64,000 nt of DNA from Cliona cf. orientalis (lineage: Eukaryota > Porifera > Demospongiae > Clionaida > Clionaidae): the NCBI GenBank assembly GCA_963930775.1, contig OZ005689.1, forward strand, positions 19,677,775 through 19,741,774. Direction: 5' to 3'. The number at the start of each line of letters is the position of its first letter. Position 1 is the stretch's first letter. The notes under the pieces were generated by a model, which searched no databases, was not told the origin of the DNA, and saw only the letters and a program-made list of their open reading frames with translations. Shown here piece by piece: positions 24,275 through 35,321 of this stretch. A program made the translations under genes and the position numbers.

Positions 24275-24752
24275 ACTACCAGCTGCTACTCTGCCTTGTA
24301 TATCTCTTAATCCCATGGCAGTCCCAAAACCAAAATTATACCATATCTACAGGATGAACTAAGGAACACTTGGAAAAAAAATTAAAAATTTAAAGAATCC
24401 GTTTTTTAAGAGGGCAAAGGTCAAACTCAGACAATGACCTTTGACCCAAACATAATTAGATTTTCACGTTTAGCGGATCGTTTGAAAGAGCATCTAATAA
24501 GGTGTTAGTGGTATAAATTATATAATGTAATTATGATCAAGACAATACTTATGATCAATTATGTAGTGATGGGTACATTAAAATTTGACAAAAAGGCAGA
24601 TTTTTATGTGGCTGTAATGCAGAAGCCATACAATGTATGACACTGAAATTCATTGTAGATTAGTAACTTAGTTAGGGGTATGAATGTACCAAGTTTCGTG
24701 GAAATCTAAAGGGGTCGTCATTTTTTTGTGTTGATTTGTCCTGGATTTACCC
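24275..24752 (-). repeat. Right terminal inverted repeat of element B
   Basis: Inverse partner of 10997-11474, ending CTGGATTTACCC, followed by TTAG. The open frame starting at 24728 borrows its first codons from this repeat. Confidence 0.9.
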
Positions 24753-25191
24753 TTAGTGCTCTCTACCTTGCATACACATCCATTGGACCAGGGCACTATG
24801 ATGGATTGGTCGTCAAAGAAAAAATAGGCAACAAAGTGTACCCTCTAATAAAATTAAATGCAGATGTGGAGTTAATTCACACGACAAGGAGAGCATGTGC
24901 TCATCAAGTGGGAAGGCATTCATCATGCCGATGTCTTTCGAATGGTCAACCTTGCTCTGCTCTGTGTGGCTGTAAAGGGTGCGACAATCCAAATGGAAAA
25001 CGACCAATTACAATGAAGGGAACCTCACAAGTGGCAACACGACAGATAAATATTCTGCAGATTTGAAGAGGGGAGTATGGTCTGAGTTTGAAAACATTGT
25101 GCTTAAAGAACGTATCGAGGGCAGAAAGGCCTACAGCGATGGCCAAGAAGCGACCAGAGAGCGTAATTCTCGTTCTCCAGCCTACTTCTAG
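24753..25191 (+). pseudogene. OTU protease C-terminal half plus CXC cysteine cluster (element A)
   Basis: Directly after element B the frame encodes LSALYLAYTSIGPGHYDGL; the GPGHYD motif carries the catalytic histidine expected downstream of the cysteine half at 10543-10996. It is followed by a cysteine cluster CRCLSNGQPCSALCGCKGC (about 24915-24975) with NPNGKR, similar to tesmin/TSO1-type CXC modules that bind DNA. A frame change near 25010-25060 leads to KRGVWSEFENIVLKERI, which ends by 25191. The phase relative to the left half is off by one base, so a small indel accompanies the break. Confidence 0.7.
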
Positions 25192-25768
25192 TCTTCTTTC
25201 TGGGATCGTGTAACCGATCGCTCGTCATTCAGATGGTTTGCTGGGCATATGCGCCTAAACAAAGAGCGGTAAAGCTCGCACGAAACTATATGCTTAATAA
25301 AAAGTATGCGCTTAACAGCGAGCAGCGCTTAACAACCAGTTTCTACGGTACGTCATGACAAAGGTGAAAATGTGCAGTAACGAACCAAACTGAGATGTGG
25401 TCTCAGAAGCCACCAGAAGCAGTCTCAGAGGCTATAAAAAAAAAATTTTCTTGGGGGGGGGGGGCATGCCCCCAGACCCCTTGTCTGGGCATGCTGCACA
25501 CACCGTGATAGTATTACCATCGATTGTATTCCCCCCCTGGGAAAAAATCCTGTATAAAACCCTGGGTGTGTTATACCCTGTTATGCACACATGCACAAGG
25601 GGAAAGTAATCGAGCGATAAGTATCACTGTAAGCACACTATACCTCAATATCTAGGCACCTGCATGCATAAAATTTTAGCCATGCACACTAACGTTTCTG
25701 GTATATACAAATCTCAGTGCAGGTTGTGCAATGTGTGCTGTATATGGAGCTCTAGTCCATTCTTGTTC
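25192..25768. other. Non-coding stretch with a G-run and GGGGGCATGCCCCC repeat remnant
   Basis: Between the OTU-CXC end and the ATPase end. About 25433-25560 holds an A-run, a G-run (about 25446-25457) and GGGCATGCCCCCAGACCCC, typical of a widespread invertebrate repeat tail. No gene supported. Confidence 0.45.
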
Positions 25769-28700
25769 TTATAATATACCTTTCTCAATGCTGGCCAAGA
25801 GTTCAGGTGGGATGAATGATGTCCATATCACCACACTCCTGGAGCTGATTGAATTTACACCCCTCTTCACAAAACGGTCTGCCTTAGTTGGCAACAAAAA
25901 ATCTTTATTCACGTAACGCCCAATCTTGGCGACCTTGATGTGTTTGGTAATGATACCCTCTTCAAAATAGAATTATTGGGCCAATGCAGAGAGACGAAGA
26001 GCAATACATGGTTCACTTTTGTACTTTATTCCAGAACGAACAGATCTTAAAAGCTATATGTATAAAGGCATTGCACATGAAGAGCAGATATAAAGCACAG
26101 CAGTAAGGCTAAATAGATACCTCAAACTTTTCTTTTTTCTTCATCCATTGCACAAGATTGTGTAAAAATTCTATGATGACTTGTGGCATCTCAGGTTGTG
26201 CATCTGATTCAGACTGGGCATTACTACTGCTCCCGGCAGACAAGATAGAAGGGATGGTGTTCCCAAGAAATTCAACAACATCATCAACATCAATTTCAAT
26301 ATCATCTTCACTCACATAAGATCTGGCCTCTTTAATCAACTGCAAATATGGAATGTTCAATAATAATGAAGTAACTATAAAAACATTGCATACTTGCACC
26401 AATTAGATTAAGAAGAGTATGTAACTCCTGTATGCTAGTATTGTGCCTACATATTGAAGTGGTTGCATCATAGTAGGTCTTTAGATGACCGGGAGGGGGG
26501 GGATAAGTGGAGCAGTTGGGAGGTATGAATCTCATAGTGGAAATCATCCCACCATGCAGCAATAATAATTAATGTATAGCATGAAATTTTCAGGGGAGAA
26601 AACCTTTAAGACACAAATTTACAACCACCCACAAATTAATATTATGTGAAATGCTCACTTCCTATCAATCTGCAAAAGTTTCCCATGCACTACATATACA
26701 GTACAGCCTGTACTGTGTGGTTAAACCATAAAAATTCTAGTAGACCAGCATGGAAAACGCTATGATCCAAAGTCCAGGCTTGGATCATCCACTCATAACA
26801 CATACCTCGTCCACAAAGTATAGAAGAATGGAATATCCTGTAATTATTCTTGGTTCAGCACCAACAAGTCTAGGATGGACCTTGGTCAACAGAACACCAT
26901 TAATTGCACCTACTCCAGTGGTTCTCAACTTGTCACCAATGGAAATGGCCCATCCAAGAGATGCAGAGGCTTTCTTTTTGAGCGCCGCAAGCTCCAAAAA
27001 CGACTCGCATTCAGCTGCAGACTTTGCTCCAATCTTAGGTACACTGAACGGTATAACTACCATTCTTGATAGATCTCTGATAAAACAAAGCATATAAATA
27101 CATGAAAAACAAACATACCGCACTCGCACTTATTATTCAAAAATTCTAACAGTCCAAACAGCAAGTTTAAGCATTTTGTTTCCTTCCTAATTCATTGTGC
27201 ATCCTGAATTTGAAACTTTTCATCCAACCGAATGGCCACACAGTATGCTACATGACAGGAGCTCGAGACAATTCATAGTTCAACTTCAATAATTATAATG
27301 GCTTCCAAATTCATCGACGAGCATGGCTACCACACCTTGGAGAAAATCTAAGAGGGAAAGGTGAATCAAAGCCCTGACAATCATTTTTCGATTGCTGTCA
27401 CAGAGAGAGAGCCTACTGACACTAAAGCTGATAATGGTAAACCTAGGCTATACTGTAGTGTCCCAGGTAAGCACCCATTGGCGCTTAAATTTAACTCGTA
27501 ATTTTGGCCTGCATGGGTGCTTACCCGGGATCAAACTTCCATACGTTTGTATACAAACTGCTACAGTGGCCCCATGAAATGCAGTACATGCAGTCTATAG
27601 TTTGGCTTTGGAAAAATTCTGAAGGCTGCTCTGCCACGCACGTTTACAATTAGCAATGTACCCTCTACACTACAGCTGCTAATATTACTACTAGGGCTGC
27701 AATAACTTACTTATCATTGGCTGGCAGAGCATTTGCTGTAATGATGCAAGTACTTCTCGGCCAGATCGCTCCCGTCTGTAAATTAGCAACAATTCCACCT
27801 TTATAAATATCATTGCAAAGATCAAGCAGTTCAGCTGGTACTGTAGCATTTTCCTTCTTATCTTTTAGATCACGAGGGTCATCTATACCAAATGGCATGG
27901 ATGAAAGGGAACATCTATCAAGAAACCACTTTTGGGAGGTATTCTTTTTGTAGAAACCTTTCTTGTGCATGCCCACAAGTGCCAGTGCTGCCTTACATGC
28001 TTGAGACTTCCCGGTTTGACTGGAGCCATATAAGAATGGGACTGGGCATCCTTCATAGAACTCCAATATGGATTCATAGTGCAAGCACATAACAGATGAA
28101 GCTAGTGACATCACAGCTGGTATAAAGTTATGCTTGAAGCATTTTTTAATCAAAAGCAGCAGAGGCTTGACATACATGGTTTAGAGTGGGAAATGGATGT
28201 GAGGAGACAGTGAGGCACAGTTAATGTCAGATGAATTTCCAGCATTTTGCATTGCTATATGGGAGAGCCACACATATTTTGATACACTCTTTTGCAGTAA
28301 AGCACCGACGCTGTTGAGGTACATGGTTGGTGACAATATCCAAGTCTGCTTGTCTTCCTGTAATCCAATGGTTGATGAGCCTACTTTTCTATTGTTTTCG
28401 TCTTCAAATTCGAATTTGTTTTTCAAATAGTGATAGAATTCGGTTACTTCATTATCATGGAGAGATAGTGTTAGCCCCCCACCAGAGCTTCTATTTATCT
28501 GTTCTATGAAATCTGCCTTTTTATGGACTGAACTTGTAGTAAAATAGCATTCCCTGAATAAAAAATAGAAGTGGTTATTATTTGCAAAGAGGTATACGAA
28601 CTAAAATTATAATAATATATTATATAATTGTAACAGCTGGTCATGGTCTGTACATTTATCAACCTTAATGCTCATTTTTGCGTTTAGCCCAGAGGGACGT

Positions 28701-30278
28701 GCCCCCCCCCCCCCCCCAATTTTTGGGCCAGATAAAATCCTGAGTCATTATGTCAGAACAGCTACAGGACTAAAACAAATGCAACAGCATGAGTTACATG
28801 TATAGTACAGGATGGGTTCCTACACTGTACGTATAGAGCCCATCCTTGTAGAGTATATTAACCACCAACATTTCACGTTTGACTATGAATGGAGAGTAAT
28901 TTTGAAAAAAAAATACAGTCCCTGCAGTTAAAATATACAGTCGATTGTTACATTTAAAATATGTGCTTGCTAATCTTTCCTGGTAACTCCATATTCTAGT
29001 GCACCATATAGCTTACTGTAGCTACTCCCCACAAGTCCCCAGGTCCTCTCTCCCAGCTGTTTAATATGCGGCACACAAAAACTGAGTGGTATGCAACAGG
29101 AAATTGGCGTTGACATCCTCTAAGGAACTGTTATAATAGCTAACCCTGGTGCTGGTGTATTTAGCTTGTCACTAGACTAGACACTGCTCCTACTAGGATA
29201 TTCTGCACCATGCACATAAGGCTGTATTATAATGCCTCCTCCAGGTTAATGTGGTGTTGAAATAACATTCCACAACCAGACAGACAATTTCTGCTTAAAT
29301 ATAGTTCAAAAATTGCTTGGCCCAGACATAGTGGCAGCATAAACAGGAGTATAAGCTTAGTGGTGGCAGCTTGCACAGGCAATATAGCACTGGGTGCTAT
29401 TGGTGTGGTCACAGTTTGTAGAGTAAACCTGTTTAGTGGTAATTAATTAGCACCACCCAAGCCACAAAACCACTGGGTAATCTTAAAAATCCCTTAGCTG
29501 CCTTTGCAGCTTGTTGTGTGCTGCTTTTCTTTAAAAATGAATTATTCTACACCACATTTTGTGGTCAGCATAGACAGTATAGAGTATGTGTATGCGTGCT
29601 CTGTGTCAGTAGCTACCAGGGAATACTGGTATACCCATCTCTTAGGTAACATACTACAACCCTACAACCAGGATTACAGCTGCATATCTACTTTCTTGAT
29701 TCAATCTATTCATGGTTGCTATAGTATAAATATCAAGGAAAGTATGAGGATTACAGTATGCTTCATTCCCAGTATGTTGGGAGCTTTGGCCCAGAATTGT
29801 ATAGCTGGTTTAGACTTAACCTTGTACCCAGAGCCTTGACTCTAAGGGCCTGAGCCTAAACAAGGCTAGTTTGGACTTACTACTACTGTTAGACCACATG
29901 CAGACATTCTTCTCGGGCATCAGTGTAGCAATGCCAGTACTTCGCCTATACGTACTTGGTTTTCTCGGAGAGATGTGTTGACGTTATTTCAGCAACATAT
30001 CCAGTTTCTGCACCAGCCTCCACAAAATACTTTAGCTTTATAGAAAAGTTGCTCCTTGAAACAAATTTTCCACCCTTCAGGAGCCCAATTTCGTTCGAGG
30101 TCACGTGAAAACGATCATGTTCCTGGAAAACAAGATATCATACACATTTTGTAGCTAAATTCGGTTCGTATTTTACGGATTCGGCTACCATTACAGATTC
30201 ATTTTCCTCGGTTTGCGACTTGATCACAGACGTGTCTCGACTAGCACTCTGTTCATGAGACTCAAATTCGGCCATCAT
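25769..30278 (-). pseudogene. SF3-like P-loop ATPase gene of element A, decayed
   Basis: Read leftward. The start near 30278 is MMAEFESHEQSASRD. The second exon (about 30130-29966) encodes GGKFVSRSNFSIKLKYFVEA, parallel to exon 1 of the element C ATPase. After an intron-like gap with no recognisable middle exon comes an exon from about 28551 to 27711, with NEVTEFYHYLKNKFEF, then Walker A GSSQTGKS (28027-28004), Walker B-like FGIDDPRD and CIITANALPANDK before a GTAAGT donor. Further exons: 27076-26816 (VVIPFSVPKIGAKS), 26339-26121, and about 25960-25769 ending ...LASIEKGIL. A TAA at 28181-28183 interrupts conserved sequence just before the ATPase core. The middle exon seen in the C copy (the IxINQQFPGG region) seems lost. 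Confidence 0.62.
28560..29960. other. Non-coding interior of element A
   Basis: About 1.4 kb with no supported exon on either strand. Contains a C-run (about 28700-28716) and scattered AT-rich DNA. If the ATPase gene were intact its second main exon should lie here. Confidence 0.4.
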
Positions 30279-30444
30279 TATTGGCACTGGTCAGTGTACA
30301 CACGTATACTGGCAAATATATAATATTTATATACGTGATAGAACACGTGGCAGATCTGGTGCGCACTAACTGGAAGATTTGGTGTGCACTAACTGGAAAC
30401 AATGGGTAGACGGCCAGAGACTGGGAGTACACTGGAGTACGGGG

Positions 30445-31374
30445 AGCCTGGTGACAGCCAGCAACCTTTGGAGACAAAGAGAGACATGCAGCAACTCCCT
30501 GGGACTGGGAGAGACTGAGGGACAGCCAGCAACAGTGAGAGACATGCAGCAACTCCGTGGGACTGGGAGAGACAGTGAGAGAGAGCCAGCAACCATGGGA
30601 GACAGTGAGAGACAGCCAGCAACAGTGAGAGACATGCAGCAACTCCCTGGAACTGGGAGAGACAGTGAGAGACAGCCAGCAACAGTGAGAGACATGCAGC
30701 AACTCCCTAGGACTGGGAGAGACAGTGAGAGAGCCAGCAACCATGGGAGACAGTGAGAGACATGCAGCAACTCCCTGGGACTGGGAGGGACAGTTAGAGA
30801 CAGCCAGCAACACTGAGAGACAGTGAGAGACGTGCAGCAACTCCCTGGGACTGGAAGAGATAGTGAGAGAGAGCCAGCAACCATGGGAGACAGTGAGAGA
30901 CATGCAGCAACTCCCTGGGACTGGGAGAGACAGTTAGAGACAGCCAGCAACACTGAGAGACAGTGAGAGACATGCAGCAACTCTCTGGGACTGGGAGAGA
31001 CAGTGAGAGAGCCAGCAACCATGGGAGACAGTGAGAGATATGCAGCAACTCCCTGGGACTGGGAGAGACAGTTAGAGACAGCCAGCAACACTGAGAGACA
31101 GTGAGAGACATGCAGCAACTCCATGGGACTGGGAGAGACAGCCAGCAACAGTGAGAGACATGCAGCAACTCCCTGGACTGTAAGAGACCGTGAGAGACAT
31201 GCAGCATCTCCCTGGGACTGGGAGAGACAGTTAGAGACAGCCAGCAACACTGAGAGACAGTGAGAGACATGCAGCAACTCTCTGGGACTGGGAGAGACAG
31301 TGGGAGACAACCAGCAACAGTGAGAGACATGCAGCAACTCCCTGGGACTGGGAGAGACAGCCAGCGACCATAGC
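30445..31374 (-). repeat. Subterminal minisatellite array, right arm of element A
   Basis: About 930 bp of the same modules as 5886-8111 in reverse complement (GAGAGACATGCAGCAACTCC, CTGGGACTGGGAGAGACAG, GCCAGCAACCATGGGAGAC). Long open frames on both strands are repeat artefacts. Confidence 0.95.
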
Positions 31375-31447
31375 AACTTAAAGAGACATAGAGTTACTGT
31401 TATAATAATACTTAATGATATTCATACATTGATATCAAGGTATAGCC
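31358..31447 (-). repeat. Right terminal inverted repeat of element A
   Basis: Inverse partner of 5802-5898, ending ATATCAAGGTATAGCC. Confidence 0.88.
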
Positions 31448-31455
31448 CTTATAGA
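31448..31455. repeat. Target site duplication of element A, right copy
   Basis: CTTATAGA, exact match to 5794-5801. Confidence 0.85.
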
Positions 31456-33220
31456 AGTGTGAACAAGTCATTGAAAACCCTCTTACAAAGGCCTAATGTC
31501 CTTCAAAAGCTTGATGCATGGAAAGAAAGATCTGTACCTGATGGAGTGTTGACTGATATATACAATGGCAAAATTTGGAAAGAATTCACTACAATCAATG
31601 ATGAACCAGTCCTTTCAGGTGAAACTACGTATGGACTGATGCTGAATATCGATTGGTTCAAGCCTTTCAAGCGGAACCAGTATAAAGTAGGGGTTTGGTT
31701 GTACTAACTTTCCCGAGATCAGAACGGTTTCTTCGTAAAAACCCTATCCTTGTTGGAATTATCCCCGGACCGATGAGCCTAAACATGTCATGAATACCTA
31801 CCTTGCCCCTATGATTAAGGACCTACAAGATCTTTGGAAAGGAGTAGACATTAAACTGCCAACTGGAAACAAGGTTGTACGTGTAGCGTTGCTCTGTACT
31901 GGATGTGACATACCTGCTAGCAAAAAATTATGTGGGTTTAGAGGATTTGGATCATCCAGAGGTTGTAATAGGTGTTTTAAACCATTTGAAGGAGCTGGCT
32001 TTTATAAGACTTACGCTGACTTTGATAGAAACTTGTGGCCAAAGCACACTAATCTTAAACACTGCCAAAGAGCTGAAGAGATTAAAAATGCTACTACTTT
32101 GGGTGAAAAAGAACGTCTAGAAGTTGAGTATGGCCTTAGGTACTCAGCATTTCTACAGCTGCCTTATTATGATGCAATCAGAATGTCCAGTGTCATTCAC
32201 CCACTTCATAATTTCTATCTAGGAACCACAAAGCACATATTCGAAGATGTGTGGTTAGGAACGGAACTAATTAGCTATCGGATCCTTGAATCTGTGGAGT
32301 CAAGAATAGCAAGTATTGTGTGCCCAGAAGATGCAGGACGAATACCATCAAACATCAAACATCACATCCAATTTCGGTGGATTCACAGGGAAGCAGTGGA
32401 AAAATTGGACTGAACTTTTCTCACTGATTGTGCTGTGAGATAAAACTACTGGAGCCCACCTTGAGTGTTGGAGGCATTTTGTTCTAGCTTCGAGACTTCT
32501 CTCAAAGCCAGTCTATCCACCACCGAGCTATTACTAGCTGATGCACTACTGCTGCAGTTTTGTCGAAGATGTGTGAACTTATACGGAGAAGTGGGGTCTC
32601 CAAACATGCATCTCCATGCACACATTCGTGAAATGTGTTGAAGACTATGGGCCAACACCAGGGTTTTGGTTGTTTGCCTTTGAGCGATATAACGGAATAC
32701 TTGGAAAACAACCATAGTCCCAAGGTCCAAATCATGCGCTGCTTCTCTCAAGAAAGCAGCCTTTATCATACCCAGCCATCTGCCGAATTCCATGAGCCGT
32801 TTTCCAGGCCGTATCCTTTATCATATTATGTTCAGAGCAGTGGTTCACAAACCATTTCGACCATGCACTGGGCCCAAATGACTTCATCCGATTTGACCGT
32901 AGTGAAATGGTCCATTGACCTTACATATTTTAAGCTACCAACAAACTCTCGTCGATACATCTTGAGCAGTGATGAACAACGCTACTTGAAACAAATGTAC
33001 TGTCATATATATCATATATCCACAGTTATGTGAAAGCGAGTGCTCCATTCCTTTCTCAATCCGCAAATATTCTAATGTCACTGGGCTTCTTTTTAGGTAC
33101 GACTCCAGTGTGAAAGGCTCAAATGTATTAGCTAATTGGGCTGATCAAGCGGATATTATTACTACTAATCAGGACCAAACACCTGGAAAAGTGCAATACT
33201 ATTTCACGCATTCTAATTGA
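31456..33220 (+). pseudogene. Transposase_21/DUF4218 (CACTA-like) transposase, 3' part
   Basis: Resumes in phase after element A with SVNKSLKTLLQRPNVLQKLD, then WKERSVPDGVLTDIYNGKIW, a GLMLNIDWFKPFKRNQYKVG core, a frameshift near 31705-31780, and MNTYLAPMIKDLQDLWKGV. Next come LLCTGCDIPASKKLCGFRG, CNRCFKPF and VIHPLHNFYLGTTKH. After a frameshift near 32413 the plus strand encodes the DUF4218-like end: HLECWRHFVLASRLLSK, QFCRRCVNLYGE, GFWLFAFERYNGILG, and finally ANWADQADII with VQYYFTHSN and a stop at 33218-33220. Several stops and frameshifts make it inactive. Minus-strand frames at 32446-32793 are shadows. Confidence 0.78.
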
Positions 33221-33251
33221 CTCAGTCCTGACACAACACTTGATCGCATAT

Positions 33252-33902
33252 GTGACTGGATTTGGGAAAACCCTCCATATGGGATTTTTTTAAAGTTTGA
33301 TGCATTGTTAAGCTCTAGCATAGAGCTAACCCGCATTCAAGTGTTAGGCCGATCGCGCGCTTCGTTTTGGAAATACAGCGCTTGGTTTGCGATCACGCAA
33401 CACCCCCAATAATCAAGAAATTATGGTCTAAAGGCGTTGCTATGCACGCGTATGGCGTTTCCGCATACTACGCGTGACCCGGAAATCAATTAAATGGACC
33501 TGGGCGGAGCCGTTTGAAATGAACGTAAAGATCAAGCAAGAGTTGAACTTCGTTGTTGACGACAGACGATTGTTCATAGATGCCCAAGAAGCTAAAAAGG
33601 TGAGTGAACGTACAGTAGTTCGATGAATCTAGCTGTGTCTAGGTAGAGAAATCTAATTAGCGCCCATAGCAATGGGCTCCGTGTACGGTGGCTATGCCGA
33701 CTACGTGGGTCAAAATGAAGGCTAATTTCACCTTCGTATAGCACGACTAGCCTCCATAGAAGACGGCAACAGTTAGAAGGGTTGTTCGACATGTTCATGA
33801 TAAAATCTGGACTTTGACAAATTTCGACCTGAGCTACTAAAAACGCGCATTGCGCGAATCACGCGCAGATCCCATACAGAGGGTTGTCCCAAATCCGGTC
33901 AC
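33252..33902 (+). mobile_element. MITE family 1, copy e
   Basis: A 651 bp copy with termini GTGACTGGATTTGGGAAAAC and CCCAAATCCGGTCAC, flanked by ATAT. Sits 31 bp after the Transposase_21 stop codon. Confidence 0.85.
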
Positions 33903-33994
33903 ATATGTTATGTGGTATGAGCCTCACCCAAACAGAAATATACTAGGAAAGCCTGTAGAAGTTTGATGTGTACCAGACAAGGGGTATGTCAAGC

Positions 33995-34186
33995 TACCGT
34001 AAATCTGGAAATTTTCGTTGTAGAAAATATTTTCGTAGTCGATGGCGGCTACGAAAATAAATTTTACGACAATTAGAATGCACTATTAATGCTAATGCGG
34101 TAAGGGATTGTTCCTACGAAAATTTTTTTACATGAAAATTTATCATACGAAAGTTTCTTTACACAAAAATTTCCAGATCTACAGTA
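33995..34186. mobile_element. MITE family 3 (192 bp, TA-flanked)
   Basis: The left end TACCGTAAATCTGGAAATTT and inverted right end AAATTTCCAGATCTACAGTA match over about 28 bp. The interior is rich in TACGAAAAT/ATTTTCGTA words. TA at each end fits a Tc1/mariner-type target. Confidence 0.7.
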
Positions 34187-34430
34187 TATACCCATTCAGC
34201 GTATTTCAAATAAGTTCATTTTTAGTGTTCCTGAAGACTCGAATGAAATGATTGTGTGTGCTCTGGTACCTAAGTATTACTTTTGAATATCATTATGGTC
34301 TTTATGTCTTTCAAATTCAAATGAAAGATTTTATTTATTAAACTAAAGTTTGAGAATGGTTTATAAACTTCGTAACCAGTACTAAACTAATCGTACAATG
34401 AATTTTGCTTGAGTTCAATACATCCTAAAC

Positions 34431-34652
34431 TACCGTATAGCCGGAAATATTGGCGGGCATTAAATTTGGCGGTTGAGCCCAAAATCGCTATTGAAAGAAT
34501 ATTGGCGGATTTAAATTTGGCGGTTTGGTACGGGATCGCCATACGTATATATGCGAGTAGGAAATTTTGGCGGATTTTAATTTGGCAGTTGTAATAATAG
34601 ACCGCCAAACCGCCAAATTTAATTCCCCGCCAAATTTTCCGGCTATACGGTA
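34431..34652. mobile_element. MITE family 4 (222 bp, TA-flanked, long TIRs)
   Basis: The ends TACCGTATAGCCGGAAATAT and its inverse TTTTCCGGCTATACGGTA continue into GGCGGG...TTAAATTTGGCGGT on both sides, about 45 bp per arm. A diverged partial copy lies near 42990-43045. Confidence 0.75.
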
Positions 34653-35321
34653 ATATTGAATTTAAAGTTTGTTCAAAGTTTAAGATCAACAGTATCTTAT
34701 CAAACCCGTATCTTAGTTTGATTGGGTTTAATAGGGTAAGAATATTAGTTTAAACATGGTTGGTAGTTTAGTATAGGCATTATGAGCTAATTAACTGATT
34801 ATACGCCAATTGGCGTCACGCGTGTGAACCGCCGTTGACGCCAATTGGTGGCAGCTGGAACGCGCCTTACTTTATTTGCGATTACTTCCGAGAGGAGCTG
34901 CTGCGTTCCTGAGCTCGACAGCGTCTCGAATACTCGCCAAGGTAAGCGTAGAGTACTTTACTGTAGGTACTTACTATTAAATAATTTTTCATAATAAACG
35001 CTTGAAAGTTGGCATGTATTATACTATTATTCAACAAGATACAAGTACAATAATATTATCATAAAGCTATGAAACATTGCATGAACGTGAGGCAGCACTC
35101 TGTATTAGCTGTCTACACTATAAATGAAGGCTGGCAGAGGTAGCACAGGCCTCTGGAGGTGTGAATTTCACTTGCATGCATTATGGCTAGCTAGATACTA
35201 GCTCCAGAAGCCTGCCTGAGGCAATAAATAATCTAAGATAATACACAATAGCTAGCTAGGTACTACACAAGGCTGAATAAGGCTACAATAAATATCTGGC
35301 TATCTAAAAACAGCTATAAGC

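Larger units (their letters stand above)
10997..24752. mobile_element. DNA transposon B (13,756 bp) inserted in the OTU gene; contains element C
   Basis: Long terminal inverted repeats (10997-11474 and 24275-24752) begin GGGTAAATCCAGG and match through about 475 bp with scattered differences. TTAG lies immediately outside both ends (10993-10996 and 24753-24756), so the duplication is TTAG, or TTA if the first G belongs to the element. The two flanks are the two halves of one OTU domain, an independent proof of insertion. Without C, element B is about 3.7 kb and encodes a single minus-strand protein of roughly 770 residues. The superfamily is not certain. A TTA/TTAG duplication recalls Harbinger or Kolobok-type targets. 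Confidence 0.87.
5802..31447. mobile_element. Giant DNA transposon A (25,646 bp) containing nested elements B and C
   Basis: The left end reads GGCTATACCTTGATAT and the right end is its reverse complement ATATCAAGGTATAGCC. The exact 8-bp repeat CTTATAGA precedes the left end (5794-5801) and follows the right end (31448-31455). Removing the element and one repeat joins target codons ...TAC CCT TAT AGA to AGT GTG AAC AAG..., an uninterrupted Transposase_21 reading frame. Beyond the terminal ~95 bp, both ends continue into inverted copies of one minisatellite. About 11.9 kb is A's own sequence; the rest is element B, which contains C. Its own genes are a DDE-type transposase with OTU and CXC domains and an SF3-like ATPase, both decayed. 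Eight-base duplications fit hAT, MULE or Zisupton-type elements; the superfamily is undecided. Confidence 0.87.

Noticed and set aside
24728..24752. ATG at 24728 as start of an OTU-CXC gene
   Set aside because: It lies in the terminal repeat of element B; the real N-terminal half is at 10543-10996.
29227..29412. Minus-strand frame as the missing middle exon of the element A ATPase
   Set aside because: It lacks the expected INQQFPGG-like and helical motifs and has no matching splice sites.
5802..31447. Reading the two inverted arrays as a simple chromosomal inversion or inverted duplication
   Set aside because: An exact 8-bp direct repeat at both outer edges plus rejoining of a coding frame is explained by transposition, not by inversion.
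32446..32793. 115-codon minus-strand frame
   Set aside because: It is the shadow of the DUF4218-like end of the plus-strand transposase, which carries clear family motifs.
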